DNA of 32,285 bases, from assembly GCA_021740425.1 (NCBI GenBank), contig JAIOZV010000021.1:1-32285 (forward strand). Direction: 5' to 3'. Below are positions 1-7,623 of this stretch, in pieces. The position numbers and the translations under genes were made by a program. Below the pieces are notes generated by a model, which had not been told where the DNA came from, did no database searches, and saw only the letters and a program-made list of their open reading frames with translations. Numbering within the stretch: the stretch's first letter is position 1; each line of letters begins with the position of its first letter. Source of the DNA: Bacteroidales bacterium (lineage in GTDB: Bacteria; Bacteroidota; Bacteroidia; Bacteroidales; 4484-276).

Positions 1-590
1 AATTCCCTGATTTTATAATCTTCAAGAAATTCTTTTTCTTCTTTACTGATGTGCAAAACAATTTCAGTTCCGCGATCTTTTTTTACGGTTTCTTCGAGGG
101 TATAGTTGGGGCTGCCATCGCAGGTCCATTTCACCGGCTTGGTTGATCCGCCCTTTTTGTATGTTTTAGTGATTACTTCAACCTTATCAGAAACCATGAA
201 GGAAGAATAGAATCCCAGACCAAAATGGCCGATAATGGCATTTTGTTCAGCTTCTGATTTGGTTTTAAATTTTTTCACAAATTCTTCCGCACTCGAAAAT
301 GCAATCTGGTTGATGTATTTATCCACCTCTTCGGCGGTCATCCCAATACCACGGTCTCTGATGGTGAGTGTTCCTTTTTTCTTGTTCACTTCCACATGAA
401 TGGTGAGGTCGCCCAGTTCGTCCTTAAAGTTTCCGGTGCTGGCCAGGGTTTTGAGTTTCTGGGTTGCATCCACAGCGTTGGAAATCAGCTCACGAAGAAA
501 AATTTCATGGTCGGAATAAAGGAATTTTTTAATGATCGGAAAGATGTTTTCTGTTTGTACGTTGATTTGTCCTGTTTGCATATCTTTCAT
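1..590 (-). CDS. htpG: Molecular chaperone HtpG (Hsp90), N-terminal part, cut by the window edge
   Basis: The first 196 codons of a bacterial Hsp90 are present; the gene continues beyond position 1. HtpG is a cytosolic ATP-driven dimeric chaperone. The visible part is the GHKL-type ATPase domain: the ELISNAVDA helix carrying the catalytic Glu and Mg-binding Asn, the nucleotide-binding DRGIGM motif, and the glycine-rich lid segment GHFGLGFYSSFMV. The start ATG at 590 is followed three codons later by a second in-frame ATG (581); either could be used, but the first gives the sequence MKDMQTG. The next gene upstream on the same strand, coaE, ends at 805, leaving a 214-bp gap, so htpG probably has its own promoter. 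Identity is secure from the motifs; only the C-terminal middle and dimerisation domains are unseen. Confidence 0.95.
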   Translation of the reverse strand, partial: MKDMQTGQINVQTENIFPIIKKFLYSDHEIFLRELISNAVDATQKLKTLASTGNFKDELGDLTIHVEVNKKKGTLTIRDRGIGMTAEEVDKYINQIAFSSAEEFVKKFKTKSEAEQNAIIGHFGLGFYSSFMVSDKVEVITKTYKKGGSTKPVKWTCDGSPNYTLEETVKKDRGTEIVLHISKEEKEFLEDYKIRE

Positions 591-701
591 ATTTTGAAAT
601 AGTTATAAATCTGGATTTAACTTTGAATTGGCCGGTAAATCAAATGATGTGCCACCTGAAAACTGCTGACAAATTGACTTTTTGGTGTGACAGCAGGGTG
701 A

Positions 702-709
702 CAAAATTA
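702..709 (-). promoter_or_regulatory. Candidate -7 element upstream of htpG
   Basis: TAATTTTG on the minus strand fits the Bacteroidota -7 consensus TAnnTTTG and lies about 112 bases before the htpG start. No clear -33 TTTG was found, so this is tentative. Confidence 0.3.
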
Positions 710-804
710 ATCAGGGAAAATCAAAATTTTGTTGTTGGAATTGCGGAACAACCAATAGAAATGGATATCGGAGCAAAGATATTTTAGTTCATGAACCCGA
801 ATTA

Positions 805-1392
805 TCAGGTGGGATAATTGGCAATTCCGGCATGAATTTTTACAACCTGTGGTATCAATAATTCGGTTTCGTTGTTGTTGATTATAAAATCGGAAAGTGC
901 AATTTTTTTTGTTTCCGGCCACTGATTGGCCATTCTTTGCACTACTAAAGTTTCGGATAATCCATCGCGCTGCATCACTCTTTTTGTTCTAAGCTTTTGG
1001 TTTGCAACAACCAGAATTACCTTGTCCATTTGCTTGTAATGGCCGGATTCGTGGAGAATGGCCGCTTCGTAAACTACATAAGCTGCATTGTGGTGTGTTG
1101 AAGCCCAGGTTTGAAATCCTGCGCGTACGGCAGGGTGGATAATGCTGTTCAGTTGCTCCAGTCTGTTTTTGTCGGCAAAAACAATTTGTGCCAGTGCTTG
1201 CCTGTCGGCTTTGCCATTTACGATAATTCCATTGCCAAAAAGTGCTTCAAGCTGTGTAACCACTTCGGGGAAATCAAGAATTTTCTTTGCTTCCTGATCG
1301 GCATAAAACACAGGAACCTGAAGGGTTTCAAAAATTCGGGCAACCATACTTTTGCCGCTGCCTATATTACCGGTGAGTCCGACTTTCAACAT
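805..1392 (-). CDS. coaE: Dephospho-CoA kinase CoaE
   Basis: CoaE phosphorylates the 3'-hydroxyl of the ribose of dephospho-CoA with ATP, the last step of coenzyme A synthesis in the cytosol. The 195-residue protein opens with the P-loop GLTGNIGSGKS (residues 5-15), followed by the YADQEAKKIL segment typical of the CoA-binding side of this family and an HPAVR segment near residue 87. Length matches the family (about 200 residues). Its ATG shares one base with the TAA of ybbR (TAATG, minus strand), so the two are translationally coupled. ybbR-coaE is a usual order in Bacteroidota. Confidence 0.95.
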   Translation of the reverse strand: MLKVGLTGNIGSGKSMVARIFETLQVPVFYADQEAKKILDFPEVVTQLEALFGNGIIVNGKADRQALAQIVFADKNRLEQLNSIIHPAVRAGFQTWASTHHNAAYVVYEAAILHESGHYKQMDKVILVVANQKLRTKRVMQRDGLSETLVVQRMANQWPETKKIALSDFIINNNETELLIPQVVKIHAGIANYPT

Positions 1393-2378
1393 TATTTTAA
1401 AACTAAAAAATCGACTTCAGTAGGATCGATACTCACAATTTTTATGAAGGGTGGAAAAGTCCGCAGGCTTACTTCCAGCTTGTTGATGCCGCTTTCGTTG
1501 ATTCCTGCCAGATCCACACTGCAAACAAACATATCGGGATTCATTTTTTTAAAATCTTTTAGAGCCACAAGATATGTGATGTTTACTTTTTCGGGGAAAA
1601 TTTTGACCCGAACATTATGGGGTTGGTTGATGTAGCTGATGGGAATAATGATTTGAGATTCTGTAAATTTTTCCACAGGAAGTTCGAGCTTAACCTGCGC
1701 AGGTTCAAGTCTGAGGTCAGGATCGTCGAAAGGAGGTTTAATGGCAATGGTTTCGTTGACGGGCGTGTTGAGGTTGTTGAAAGTAACAGGCACGGTTTCC
1801 ACTTCGCTGATTTTACTGATGGATTGGTAAAGTCCACTTATTGTAATTTGAGGAGGAGTTATTGTGAGGGAATCGTAGGCGAAAAATTGTTTACGAAAAT
1901 TAAATGTTACATTAGGTTTAACTGGAACTTGCCTTGTATAGCGTTCCTCAAAATGAAAAGCAATGGTGTCGGGATGTATAAAATCAACTTTTCCGCTGAG
2001 GTTGTATTCTTCAAGAAAATTTTGTGACCATGACTGCGTACCAACCAATGCCACGTATTGATGCATATTTTGCCGTAGTCTGTAGTTTTTTAAATCGATG
2101 CTGACAGGTACCTTTTTCCCAAAATATTTAAGCCATGCCAAAGCGAATCCCCTGTCGGTTATGCCAATTTTCAGGACTGTATCCACTTTGTTTACCAAAA
2201 TTTTCCCCTCAGGAATTTCACTGTAAACAATGGGAATGGTAACATCGGTGCTGTACTGATCCGAAAGTTTGATAAGCATCCAAATGCTGGTGGATATGGC
2301 AAGGCAAATCATAAACACAGTAATTTTGTACCTGTATTTTTCGTTTTGCTTTCCTAATATTAACTTGAGTAAAGCCAT
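1392..2378 (-). CDS. YbbR/CdaR-like membrane-anchored protein
   Basis: A 328-residue protein with one N-terminal membrane segment (about residues 17-38, IWMLIKLSDQYST follows it) and a long, beta-rich extracytoplasmic part made of YbbR-type repeats (for example the stretch beginning TDVTIPIVYSEIPEGK and later segments with the pattern of extended strands separated by prolines). In Firmicutes the homologue CdaR regulates the c-di-AMP synthase CdaA; in Bacteroidota the gene normally lies between yajC and coaE, as here, and its job is not well defined. No diadenylate cyclase gene is visible in this window, so a CdaR-like role is only a possibility. It overlaps coaE by one base. A promoter and a palindrome sit in the gap to yajC. 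Confidence 0.8.
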   Translation of the reverse strand: MALLKLILGKQNEKYRYKITVFMICLAISTSIWMLIKLSDQYSTDVTIPIVYSEIPEGKILVNKVDTVLKIGITDRGFALAWLKYFGKKVPVSIDLKNYRLRQNMHQYVALVGTQSWSQNFLEEYNLSGKVDFIHPDTIAFHFEERYTRQVPVKPNVTFNFRKQFFAYDSLTITPPQITISGLYQSISKISEVETVPVTFNNLNTPVNETIAIKPPFDDPDLRLEPAQVKLELPVEKFTESQIIIPISYINQPHNVRVKIFPEKVNITYLVALKDFKKMNPDMFVCSVDLAGINESGINKLEVSLRTFPPFIKIVSIDPTEVDFLVLK

Positions 2379-2413
2379 TTTACCGTTTTTCGGAATTGTT
2401 GTTTTGTTTCATG

Positions 2414-2442
2414 CAAATGTATCAAAATACATTAATGCCAAA
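2414..2442 (-). promoter_or_regulatory. Promoter for ybbR-coaE (-33 TTTG, -7 TACATTTG)
   Basis: On the minus strand TTTG (2442-2439) and TACATTTG (2421-2414) are 17 bases apart, close to the Bacteroidota sigma-factor consensus TTTG / TAnnTTTG. It is the most complete promoter in the window. The -33 lies inside the T-tract of the yajC terminator, so transcription would end and restart in the same few bases. Confidence 0.5.
2416..2433. repeat. Operator-like palindrome overlapping the ybbR promoter
   Basis: AATGTAT and ATACATT are perfect 7-base arms separated by CAAA. The palindrome fills most of the space between the predicted -33 and -7 and covers part of the -7, the position expected of a repressor operator. 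No regulator for it can be named, and AT-rich DNA produces short palindromes by chance. Confidence 0.4.
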
Positions 2443-2482
2443 AAAAAAACTCCACCCTGAATTTATTAAATGCAAGGTGGAG
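2440..2482 (-). terminator. Rho-independent terminator after yajC
   Basis: On the minus strand CTCCACCTTG (2482-2473) pairs with CAGGGTGGAG (2459-2450) as a 10-bp stem with one G-U pair and a 13-base loop, followed by ten Ts (2449-2440). It lies 27 bases after the yajC stop and ends the DUF1573-yajC transcript before ybbR. Confidence 0.88.
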
Positions 2483-2508
2483 CATAAAAATCCGTTTGAA
2501 GAATGTTG

Positions 2509-2832
2509 CTATTTCTGCTGTTCGTTAAGCATTGATGAACTATCGGCGTTGGCGGCACTTTTTTCAATTTTCAAACGCCCCTGTCCTTCGGTTTCAATTA
2601 TCATTGTTGTTTCTTTAACTTCGAGAACCTTGCCGTGTATGCCACCAATGGTAATCACGCGATCGCCTTTTTTGAGTCCTTCCCTGAAGTTTTTTTGTTC
2701 TTTGCTTTTTTTCATTTGAGGTCTGATCATGAAAAAGTAGAATACTACTACCATCAGTACCATCATAATGATAAAGGTTGAATTGTCTCCTTCACCTTGC
2801 GGTGCCATGAGTAAAATTGAGTTTAATAACAT
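2509..2832 (-). CDS. yajC: Preprotein translocase accessory subunit YajC
   Basis: YajC is the small inner-membrane partner of SecDF that assists Sec-dependent protein export. The 107-residue protein has a short N-terminus, one membrane helix (about residues 20-36) immediately followed by the family signature MIRPQMKKSKE, then a cytoplasmic domain with the typical GDRVITIGGIHGKV segment. Size is normal. It lies 35 bases downstream of the DUF1573 lipoprotein gene and is followed by a strong terminator, so the two probably form a short operon. Confidence 0.93.
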   Translation of the reverse strand: MLLNSILLMAPQGEGDNSTFIIMMVLMVVVFYFFMIRPQMKKSKEQKNFREGLKKGDRVITIGGIHGKVLEVKETTMIIETEGQGRLKIEKSAANADSSSMLNEQQK

Positions 2833-2867
2833 TTTTGTCTTTTATTTTTGAGTGAATACTAAATTTC

Positions 2868-3338
2868 CTAATAATTTTCGGGCACGATAACCATCGCCTT
2901 AATTTTTAATTCCGTAGTGCTTGGGATGGTGTTGCTGATAACTGTTATTGATTTGTTTTGAAATCCCTTGCGGTTGCTGCTGTCGAAGGTAACTTTTATG
3001 GTGCCTTTTTCGCCTGGTTTCAGTGGTTCTTTTGTAAATTCAGGTACGGTGCATCCACAGCTCGTGTTTACATCGGTGATGATTAAATCGCTGCTCCCTG
3101 AATTTGAAAACCTGAAAGCATAGGTAATTTTCTCTCCTTCGATTACCCTGCCAAAATCATGAAGATCTTTTTCAAATGAAATTCTCGGAACACCTTTAGA
3201 TAGCTCTTTTCCCGAAGCTGTTTTTGGATTGTTTACAACATCAGCAGGGATGTAGTTTTGCTTGTTGCCACTGTTGTTGCACGCAAATCCAAAAACTGCA
3301 ATGGCGAGCAATATCAGAATATTTTTGTATAGTTTCAT
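2868..3338 (-). CDS. DUF1573 lipoprotein
   Basis: A 156-residue predicted lipoprotein: signal peptide MKLYKNILILLAIAVFGF with a lipobox FGFAC (Cys20), a short polar linker, then one DUF1573 (Ig-like, ASH-type) domain with its hallmark NTSCGCT motif and a GxKGTIKVTFDSS segment. Function is unknown; such proteins are exported and abundant in Bacteroidota. The frame is open to an earlier ATG at 3359, but a predicted promoter -7 element (3364-3357) overlaps that codon and the signal peptide is better from 3338, so the later start is chosen. Gene order DUF1573-yajC is the usual one downstream of nusB in this phylum. Confidence 0.85.
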   Translation of the reverse strand: MKLYKNILILLAIAVFGFACNNSGNKQNYIPADVVNNPKTASGKELSKGVPRISFEKDLHDFGRVIEGEKITYAFRFSNSGSSDLIITDVNTSCGCTVPEFTKEPLKPGEKGTIKVTFDSSNRKGFQNKSITVISNTIPSTTELKIKAMVIVPENY

Positions 3339-3356
3339 ATTTTTTATAATCATCGG

Positions 3357-3364
3357 CAAAAGTA
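3357..3364 (-). promoter_or_regulatory. -7 element for DUF1573-yajC
   Basis: TACTTTTG on the minus strand (TAnnTTTG consensus), 18 bases before the chosen DUF1573 start. The same TACTTTTGC string precedes aroK, ftsK, pyrG and the gene at 17540-18286. No clear -33. Confidence 0.5.
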
Positions 3365-3642
3365 GAAAAAATCATTCATTTGCTTTCAAGTCAATTTTTA
3401 AAGATTTGAACCAGCGCACATAAGGTTTGTATTTTTACTGCAAAATTCTAAAAAATGGCCACTCTGTGGGAACATCCTGCCAGGTAAAACTGTCATCTTC
3501 AATGTAAAATCAACAGAACAAGTTATCATGGAATTGCATGAATTTAGCAAATATCAATTCTTCCGATTCGATGGAAAAATATGAAATTTGGATTATAAAA
3601 TATCACTAACAGCCCAATTCCCTTTTACACAATTACTCTTCC

Positions 3643-3698
3643 ACTCCCTTACTCCATCACTCCATCACTCCCTTACTCCATCACTCCCTCACTCCCTC
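3643..3698 (+). repeat. Degenerate 8-bp tandem repeat (7 units of ACTCC[AC]T[CT])
   Basis: Seven head-to-tail octamers in perfect register, followed by an imperfect eighth. They lie in the 456-bp gap (3339-3794) between the divergent DUF1573 and aroK genes, about 100 bases before the aroK start. The complementary strand has four GGG runs (units ending CCC) and several GG runs. Nothing else is seen in the gap except the two promoter elements listed. The repeat happens to stay open in the aroK frame, which lengthens the apparent reading frame upstream but is not credible protein. Confidence 0.85.
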
Positions 3699-3769
3699 AC
3701 TCCAATCCTCTTATTTCCAACTTCTAACATCCTTCCTCCAACCCTCAATCCCCTTCTCCTTAATATTCA

Positions 3770-3777
3770 TACTTTTG
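3770..3777 (+). promoter_or_regulatory. -7 element for aroK
   Basis: TACTTTTG, 17 bases before the aroK ATG, fits TAnnTTTG. It lies inside the upstream open frame and supports starting aroK at 3795 rather than earlier. Confidence 0.5.
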
Positions 3778-3794
3778 CGCTAAAATTAAATTCA

Positions 3795-4310
3795 ATGAAT
3801 ATTTATCTTGTGGGTTACATGGGGAGTGGCAAATCAACCATCGGTAAACAACTTGCCAGGAAACTCAACTTCGAGCACCTTGATCTTGACGATTATTTTG
3901 AAGAAACCTATAAAATCAGTATCATGGATTTTTTTTCAAAATACGATGAAGAAACCTTCAGGCAAATTGAAACCAAAATGCTGATAAAGTCCTTCGAATT
4001 TAAGGATCATGTGATTTCAACCGGGGGAGGCACACCTTGTTTTAACGATAACATAAACCTGATAAACCGGCAGGGTCTTTCTGTTTACATTCAAATGCAT
4101 CCTGCTTCATTGTTTACACGCCTCAAAAATGCAAAACGGCCGAGGCCACGCACAGCTATGCTCGATGATGAAAGCCTGATGAAGAGGATCGAAGATGATA
4201 TGCTGGTACGCGAACATTTTTATCAGCAGGCTCAGCTAACTGTAAAGGGTGAAAGTATTGTTATTGAAGAACTTGTTCGGCAGGTTCTGAAATTTCAGGG
4301 TTCTTCCTGA
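3795..4310 (+). CDS. aroK: Shikimate kinase AroK
   Basis: AroK phosphorylates shikimate at the 3-hydroxyl with ATP, the fifth step of the chorismate (aromatic amino acid) pathway. The 171-residue protein has the P-loop GYMGSGKST (7-15), the shikimate-binding Asp region LDLDD (29-33), the STGGGTP motif (75-81) and the lid-region KRPRPR arginines. The start at 3795 gives normal family length; the frame is open upstream to 3588, but that extension is translated tandem repeat. The last 50 bases overlap the end of rlmD on the other strand. The gene sits apart from other aro genes. Confidence 0.93.
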   Translation: MNIYLVGYMGSGKSTIGKQLARKLNFEHLDLDDYFEETYKISIMDFFSKYDEETFRQIETKMLIKSFEFKDHVISTGGGTPCFNDNINLINRQGLSVYIQMHPASLFTRLKNAKRPRPRTAMLDDESLMKRIEDDMLVREHFYQQAQLTVKGESIVIEELVRQVLKFQGSS

Positions 4311-5703
4311 TCAATAAACTCACATTTTCGACATGATGCGTTTGGGGGAACATGTCCACAGGTTGAATTTTCATCAAAGTATATTTTTCAGCAAGCAGTG
4401 CAATATCACGGGCTTGTGTGGCCGGGTTACAACTCACGTAAACAATCTTTTCGGGTGCGGCTGAAAGCAATTGATCGATTACTTTCGGGTGCATTCCTGC
4501 ACGGGGCGGATCGGTAATCACAACATCCGGCATCCCATTTTTTTCAAAAAACTGCGGGGCTAATACTTTTGCCATATCACCGGCAAAGAAACTGGTATTT
4601 TTGTGGCCGTTGATGGCTGAATTTTCGCTGGCATCGCTGATGGCTGAATCAACGTATTCGATTCCAACGACATGCCGAACCTTTTTTGCAATAAAATTGG
4701 CGATGGTTCCGGTGCCACAGTATAAGTCGTAAACAATTTCATGACCTTTTAAATCCGCAAAATCTCTGGCTGTTTTATAAAGTTCGTAGGCTTGCTCCGA
4801 GTTGGTTTGATAAAAGGAAAGTGGTCCAACCCTAAATTCCAGATCCTCCATTTTTTCAACTATATATTTTTTACCACTGAATAGTATTACCTCTAAATCG
4901 TTGATGCTATCGTTTTGCTTGGTATTGATCACATAATTTAAGGATGTAATTTCAGGGAATTTTTCATTAAGAAAATGTAAAACCTTTTCAATTTCAGATG
5001 GATTATCTTTTCCAAAGATCATGATTACCATCAGGTCGCCCAAAGTGGAGTTGCGAATAATCACATTCCGCAGAAACCCTGAATGATTGCGGTTGTCGTA
5101 AAAACTGTAGTCCTGTTCGCGGGCAAAGCGGTTTAGTTCATTTCTTATCGAATTGGAGGGTTCTTCCTGGAGGTAGCAATTTTTAACATCAATAATCCGG
5201 TCGAACATGCCGGGCAGGTGAAATCCGAGGCCATTCATTTCCACAGCTTCTTCCCTGGCCAGTTCTTCATCATTCAGCCATCGTCGGTTGGAGAAGGTAA
5301 ATTCAAGCTTGTTTCGATAATAATATTGCTTTTCAGATCCTTTAATGGGTAAAATTTCAGGAATTTCAAGTTTTCCTATTCTCTCAAAGTTATCAACAAC
5401 CTGTTTTTGCTTGAATTTTAGCTGATCGCTGTATTCAAGGTTTTGCCACTTGCAACCGCCACAAAGGCCAAAATGTTCGCAACGTGCTTCAATACGCAGG
5501 GGAGAAGCCTTGTGTAATTTTATGGCTTTTCCTTCCAGATATCTTTTTTTACGTTTCACTACCCTGATATCGATAATGTCGCCGGGTACAACGAAGGGCA
5601 CAAAAACTACATAATTATCAATTCTGGCAACAGCCTTTCCTTCCGAACCCGCATCAAGAATTTCTACATTTTCAAATACCGGCAGTGGTGTTCTTTTTCC
5701 CAT
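4261..5703 (-). CDS. rlmD: 23S rRNA (uracil-5-)-methyltransferase, RlmD/RumA type
   Basis: A SAM-dependent, iron-sulfur-containing RNA m5U methyltransferase of the TrmA/RlmD family, 480 residues. An N-terminal TRAM RNA-binding domain (about 1-65) is followed by the cluster ligands C75, C81 and C84 in CEHFGLCGGC with a likely fourth at C176; the SAM-binding motif YDLYCGTGTI is at 325-334, TDPPRAG at 397-403, and the catalytic Cys is C425 in VYVSCNPATQARD. Which uridine (U1939 or another) is modified cannot be read from the sequence. The C-terminus extends about 14 residues past the usual SLLIRK ending, and this extension is the part that overlaps aroK. Confidence 0.9.
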   Translation of the reverse strand: MGKRTPLPVFENVEILDAGSEGKAVARIDNYVVFVPFVVPGDIIDIRVVKRKKRYLEGKAIKLHKASPLRIEARCEHFGLCGGCKWQNLEYSDQLKFKQKQVVDNFERIGKLEIPEILPIKGSEKQYYYRNKLEFTFSNRRWLNDEELAREEAVEMNGLGFHLPGMFDRIIDVKNCYLQEEPSNSIRNELNRFAREQDYSFYDNRNHSGFLRNVIIRNSTLGDLMVIMIFGKDNPSEIEKVLHFLNEKFPEITSLNYVINTKQNDSINDLEVILFSGKKYIVEKMEDLEFRVGPLSFYQTNSEQAYELYKTARDFADLKGHEIVYDLYCGTGTIANFIAKKVRHVVGIEYVDSAISDASENSAINGHKNTSFFAGDMAKVLAPQFFEKNGMPDVVITDPPRAGMHPKVIDQLLSAAPEKIVYVSCNPATQARDIALLAEKYTLMKIQPVDMFPQTHHVENVSLLIRKNPEISEPAEQVLQ

Positions 5704-5730
5704 TGATTGTTTGTTTTATAAAATGGTTTG

Positions 5731-5738
5731 CAAAGATA
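5731..5738 (-). promoter_or_regulatory. -7 element for rlmD
   Basis: TATCTTTG on the minus strand matches TAnnTTTG, 27 bases before the rlmD start. No clear -33. Confidence 0.4.
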
Positions 5739-5870
5739 CATTTGCTGGCGAATGAAGACTTAACTTTCTATTCGTCTTAGTTTTCAATTCATTACATTAT
5801 TAATATCCAGCCCGAAAAGTTTGTGGATTTTTTTTTTGGAATATAACGCTTTAAGCTTCGTGGTTTTATT

Positions 5871-5878
5871 TAAATTTG
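5871..5878 (+). promoter_or_regulatory. -7 element for the LytTR regulator
   Basis: TAAATTTG matches TAnnTTTG, 24 bases before the ATG at 5903. It overlaps a possible TTG start at 5876, which argues against that start. Confidence 0.4.
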
Positions 5879-5902
5879 TCAGCAAAGACCAAAACAAACA
5901 AC

Positions 5903-6664
5903 ATGGAATTAAAAGTTAGAACAGTAATAATCGATGATGAGCGGACCAATATCCTCACCCTGAAAAATTTATTGGATAAATATTTTCCCGGGATTGAGCT
6001 TGTTTCCACTGCATCAAATGTTGCAGAAGGCATCAAAGCCATCGACACACATCACCCTGATCTGATATTCCTTGATATTTCGATGCCCGATGGCGATGGG
6101 TTTGATTTGTTGTCGAGGGTTGAATTTCGCTCTTTTGAGGTTATCTTTATCACTGCCCACAATCAGTACGCATTGAAGGCATTTGATTATTCGGCCTTGC
6201 ATTATCTGCTCAAGCCCATCGAATATACCGAACTTCGAAAAGCCATAAACCGCTACCATGAGGTAAAGTTTAAAGATAGCATCAATACCCGGATTAGTGT
6301 TTTAAAGGATAATCTGGAGCATCAATACAAGAAAATAATTGTTCCGTCGCTCGAAGGTTTAAATATTGTTTTAATCGATGATATTATCAGGTTGGAAGCC
6401 AGCGATACCTACACCGAATTTTATTTGACCAAGGATAGAAAACTAGTGGCATCCAAGCCACTTAACAATTTTGAAAAGATTCTTCTGGATCAGGATTTTA
6501 TCAGAATTCACGCCAAACATTTGGTAAACCTCAAATATGTGCAGCGCTATATTAAAGGAAAAGGTGGAAGTGTTGTGCTGGATAATGGCGAGGAAATTGA
6601 TGTTTCGGTAAGGAAGAAAAATGATTTCATCAATTCGCTGAAAGCTTATGCCAAGTCGATCTAA
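5903..6664 (+). CDS. LytTR-family response regulator
   Basis: A 253-residue two-component regulator. The receiver domain (about 5-120) shows the acidic pair IDDE (10-13), the phospho-acceptor Asp58 in LIFLDISMPDGDG, and the conserved Thr and Lys in FITAHN and LLKPI. The C-terminal LytTR DNA-binding domain (about 150-250) contains the typical IIRLEASDTYTEFYL and FIRIHAKHLVNL segments. The ATG at 5903 is preferred over an in-frame TTG at 5876. No sensor kinase is adjacent; in Bacteroidota such regulators usually work with a LytS-like histidine kinase, so this one is an orphan here. The stop codon overlaps the stop of nusB on the other strand. Confidence 0.92.
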   Translation: MELKVRTVIIDDERTNILTLKNLLDKYFPGIELVSTASNVAEGIKAIDTHHPDLIFLDISMPDGDGFDLLSRVEFRSFEVIFITAHNQYALKAFDYSALHYLLKPIEYTELRKAINRYHEVKFKDSINTRISVLKDNLEHQYKKIIVPSLEGLNIVLIDDIIRLEASDTYTEFYLTKDRKLVASKPLNNFEKILLDQDFIRIHAKHLVNLKYVQRYIKGKGGSVVLDNGEEIDVSVRKKNDFINSLKAYAKSI

Positions 6665-7623
6665 TCAACCAGCCCACGCCCTATTTTTACAATTTGCTTA
6701 TCATCCTTCATTTCTTCTATCAATTTATCCAGTATCCCATTGATGAAGACCCGGCTTTTTGGCGTGCTGTAATATTTGGACAATTCGATGTATTCGTTCA
6801 TGGTAACTTTTACAGGTATGCTTTGAAACTGGGTAAGCTCGGTGAGAGCCATTTTAAGCAATATAACGTCCATTGCTGCAATCCTGTTGATTTCCCAGTT
6901 TTTGGCTTTGTTCTCGATGATACTTTCAAATTCGCGACCCTTCAAAATTGTTTTGTGGTACAGGTCAATCAGAAATTTCCTGTCTTCATCCGGGTCTTCT
7001 TTTCCATCGGTGTTGTAGAGCGGAGGCATCAAATCAAACTCATCCGTATTGTATTTCAGCCAGTTTAATATTTTTATTACCAAAGGATTTGCAATTTCCA
7101 GGTCGTTTACCCAAAAAATATTTTTTTCTTCATAAAAATAATCAAGCGCATCATTGTAGGCAATGTGATCCCTGAATATCGTTACTATGATTTCCCTGTC
7201 TTCGCTGAACGACCTGGCTGGATTTGACATGTATTTCTTAAAATCTTCGCAGGCTCTGATTTCATTGTAAATCTTTCTAACCATTTCCTCTTCATCCGAC
7301 CAATTGATGTGAAAAGCGTTCATTTTTCTGATAAAATCTTTATTCTCAGCCAGCTTGGCTAAAAAAAGATTGTCGATGAACTTGGTGTTGGGGTTTAAAT
7401 CTTCGGGGGTGGGATAAAATTTCTTTTTGTTTTCATCTATTCTTTTGGAGGCGAATTTGACAACTTGCATAATGAAGCCAATTTGCCACATGATGAGCTC
7501 ATAAATCCGCGCCGTGCTTTTCACCATGTTTTTTTCGCCTATTGCCAAATCCAGGTCGTTACTCATAAAGTAACTGTAAAGTGCCTGAAGTGCTTTAATC
7601 CGTAAATGCCTTCTGCTAAGCAT
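6661..7623 (-). CDS. nusB: Transcription antitermination factor NusB, long Bacteroidota form
   Basis: NusB binds boxA RNA with NusE (S10) in the rRNA antitermination complex. The protein has 320 residues, about twice the E. coli length; the N-terminal half opens MLSRRHLRIKALQALYSYF and contains a second NusB-like helical stretch, while the C-terminal half is the classical domain with NWEINRIAAMDVILLKMALTEL and PVKVTMNEYIELSKYYSTPKS near the end. The long form is usual in this phylum. The ATG at 7623 is chosen; an upstream TTG (7638) is unlikely. In relatives nusB lies next to DUF1573-yajC; here rlmD, aroK and a regulator separate them. The last bases overlap the LytTR gene end to end. Confidence 0.88.
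   Translation of the reverse strand: MLSRRHLRIKALQALYSYFMSNDLDLAIGEKNMVKSTARIYELIMWQIGFIMQVVKFASKRIDENKKKFYPTPEDLNPNTKFIDNLFLAKLAENKDFIRKMNAFHINWSDEEEMVRKIYNEIRACEDFKKYMSNPARSFSEDREIIVTIFRDHIAYNDALDYFYEEKNIFWVNDLEIANPLVIKILNWLKYNTDEFDLMPPLYNTDGKEDPDEDRKFLIDLYHKTILKGREFESIIENKAKNWEINRIAAMDVILLKMALTELTQFQSIPVKVTMNEYIELSKYYSTPKSRVFINGILDKLIEEMKDDKQIVKIGRGLVD

Noticed and set aside
3643-3698. CRISPR-like array
   Set aside because: The units are contiguous octamers without spacers, and no cas genes are present.
3588-3794. 69-codon N-terminal extension of AroK
   Set aside because: It is translated tandem repeat (SLTPSLHHSLTP-like), exceeds family length, and spans the predicted promoter.
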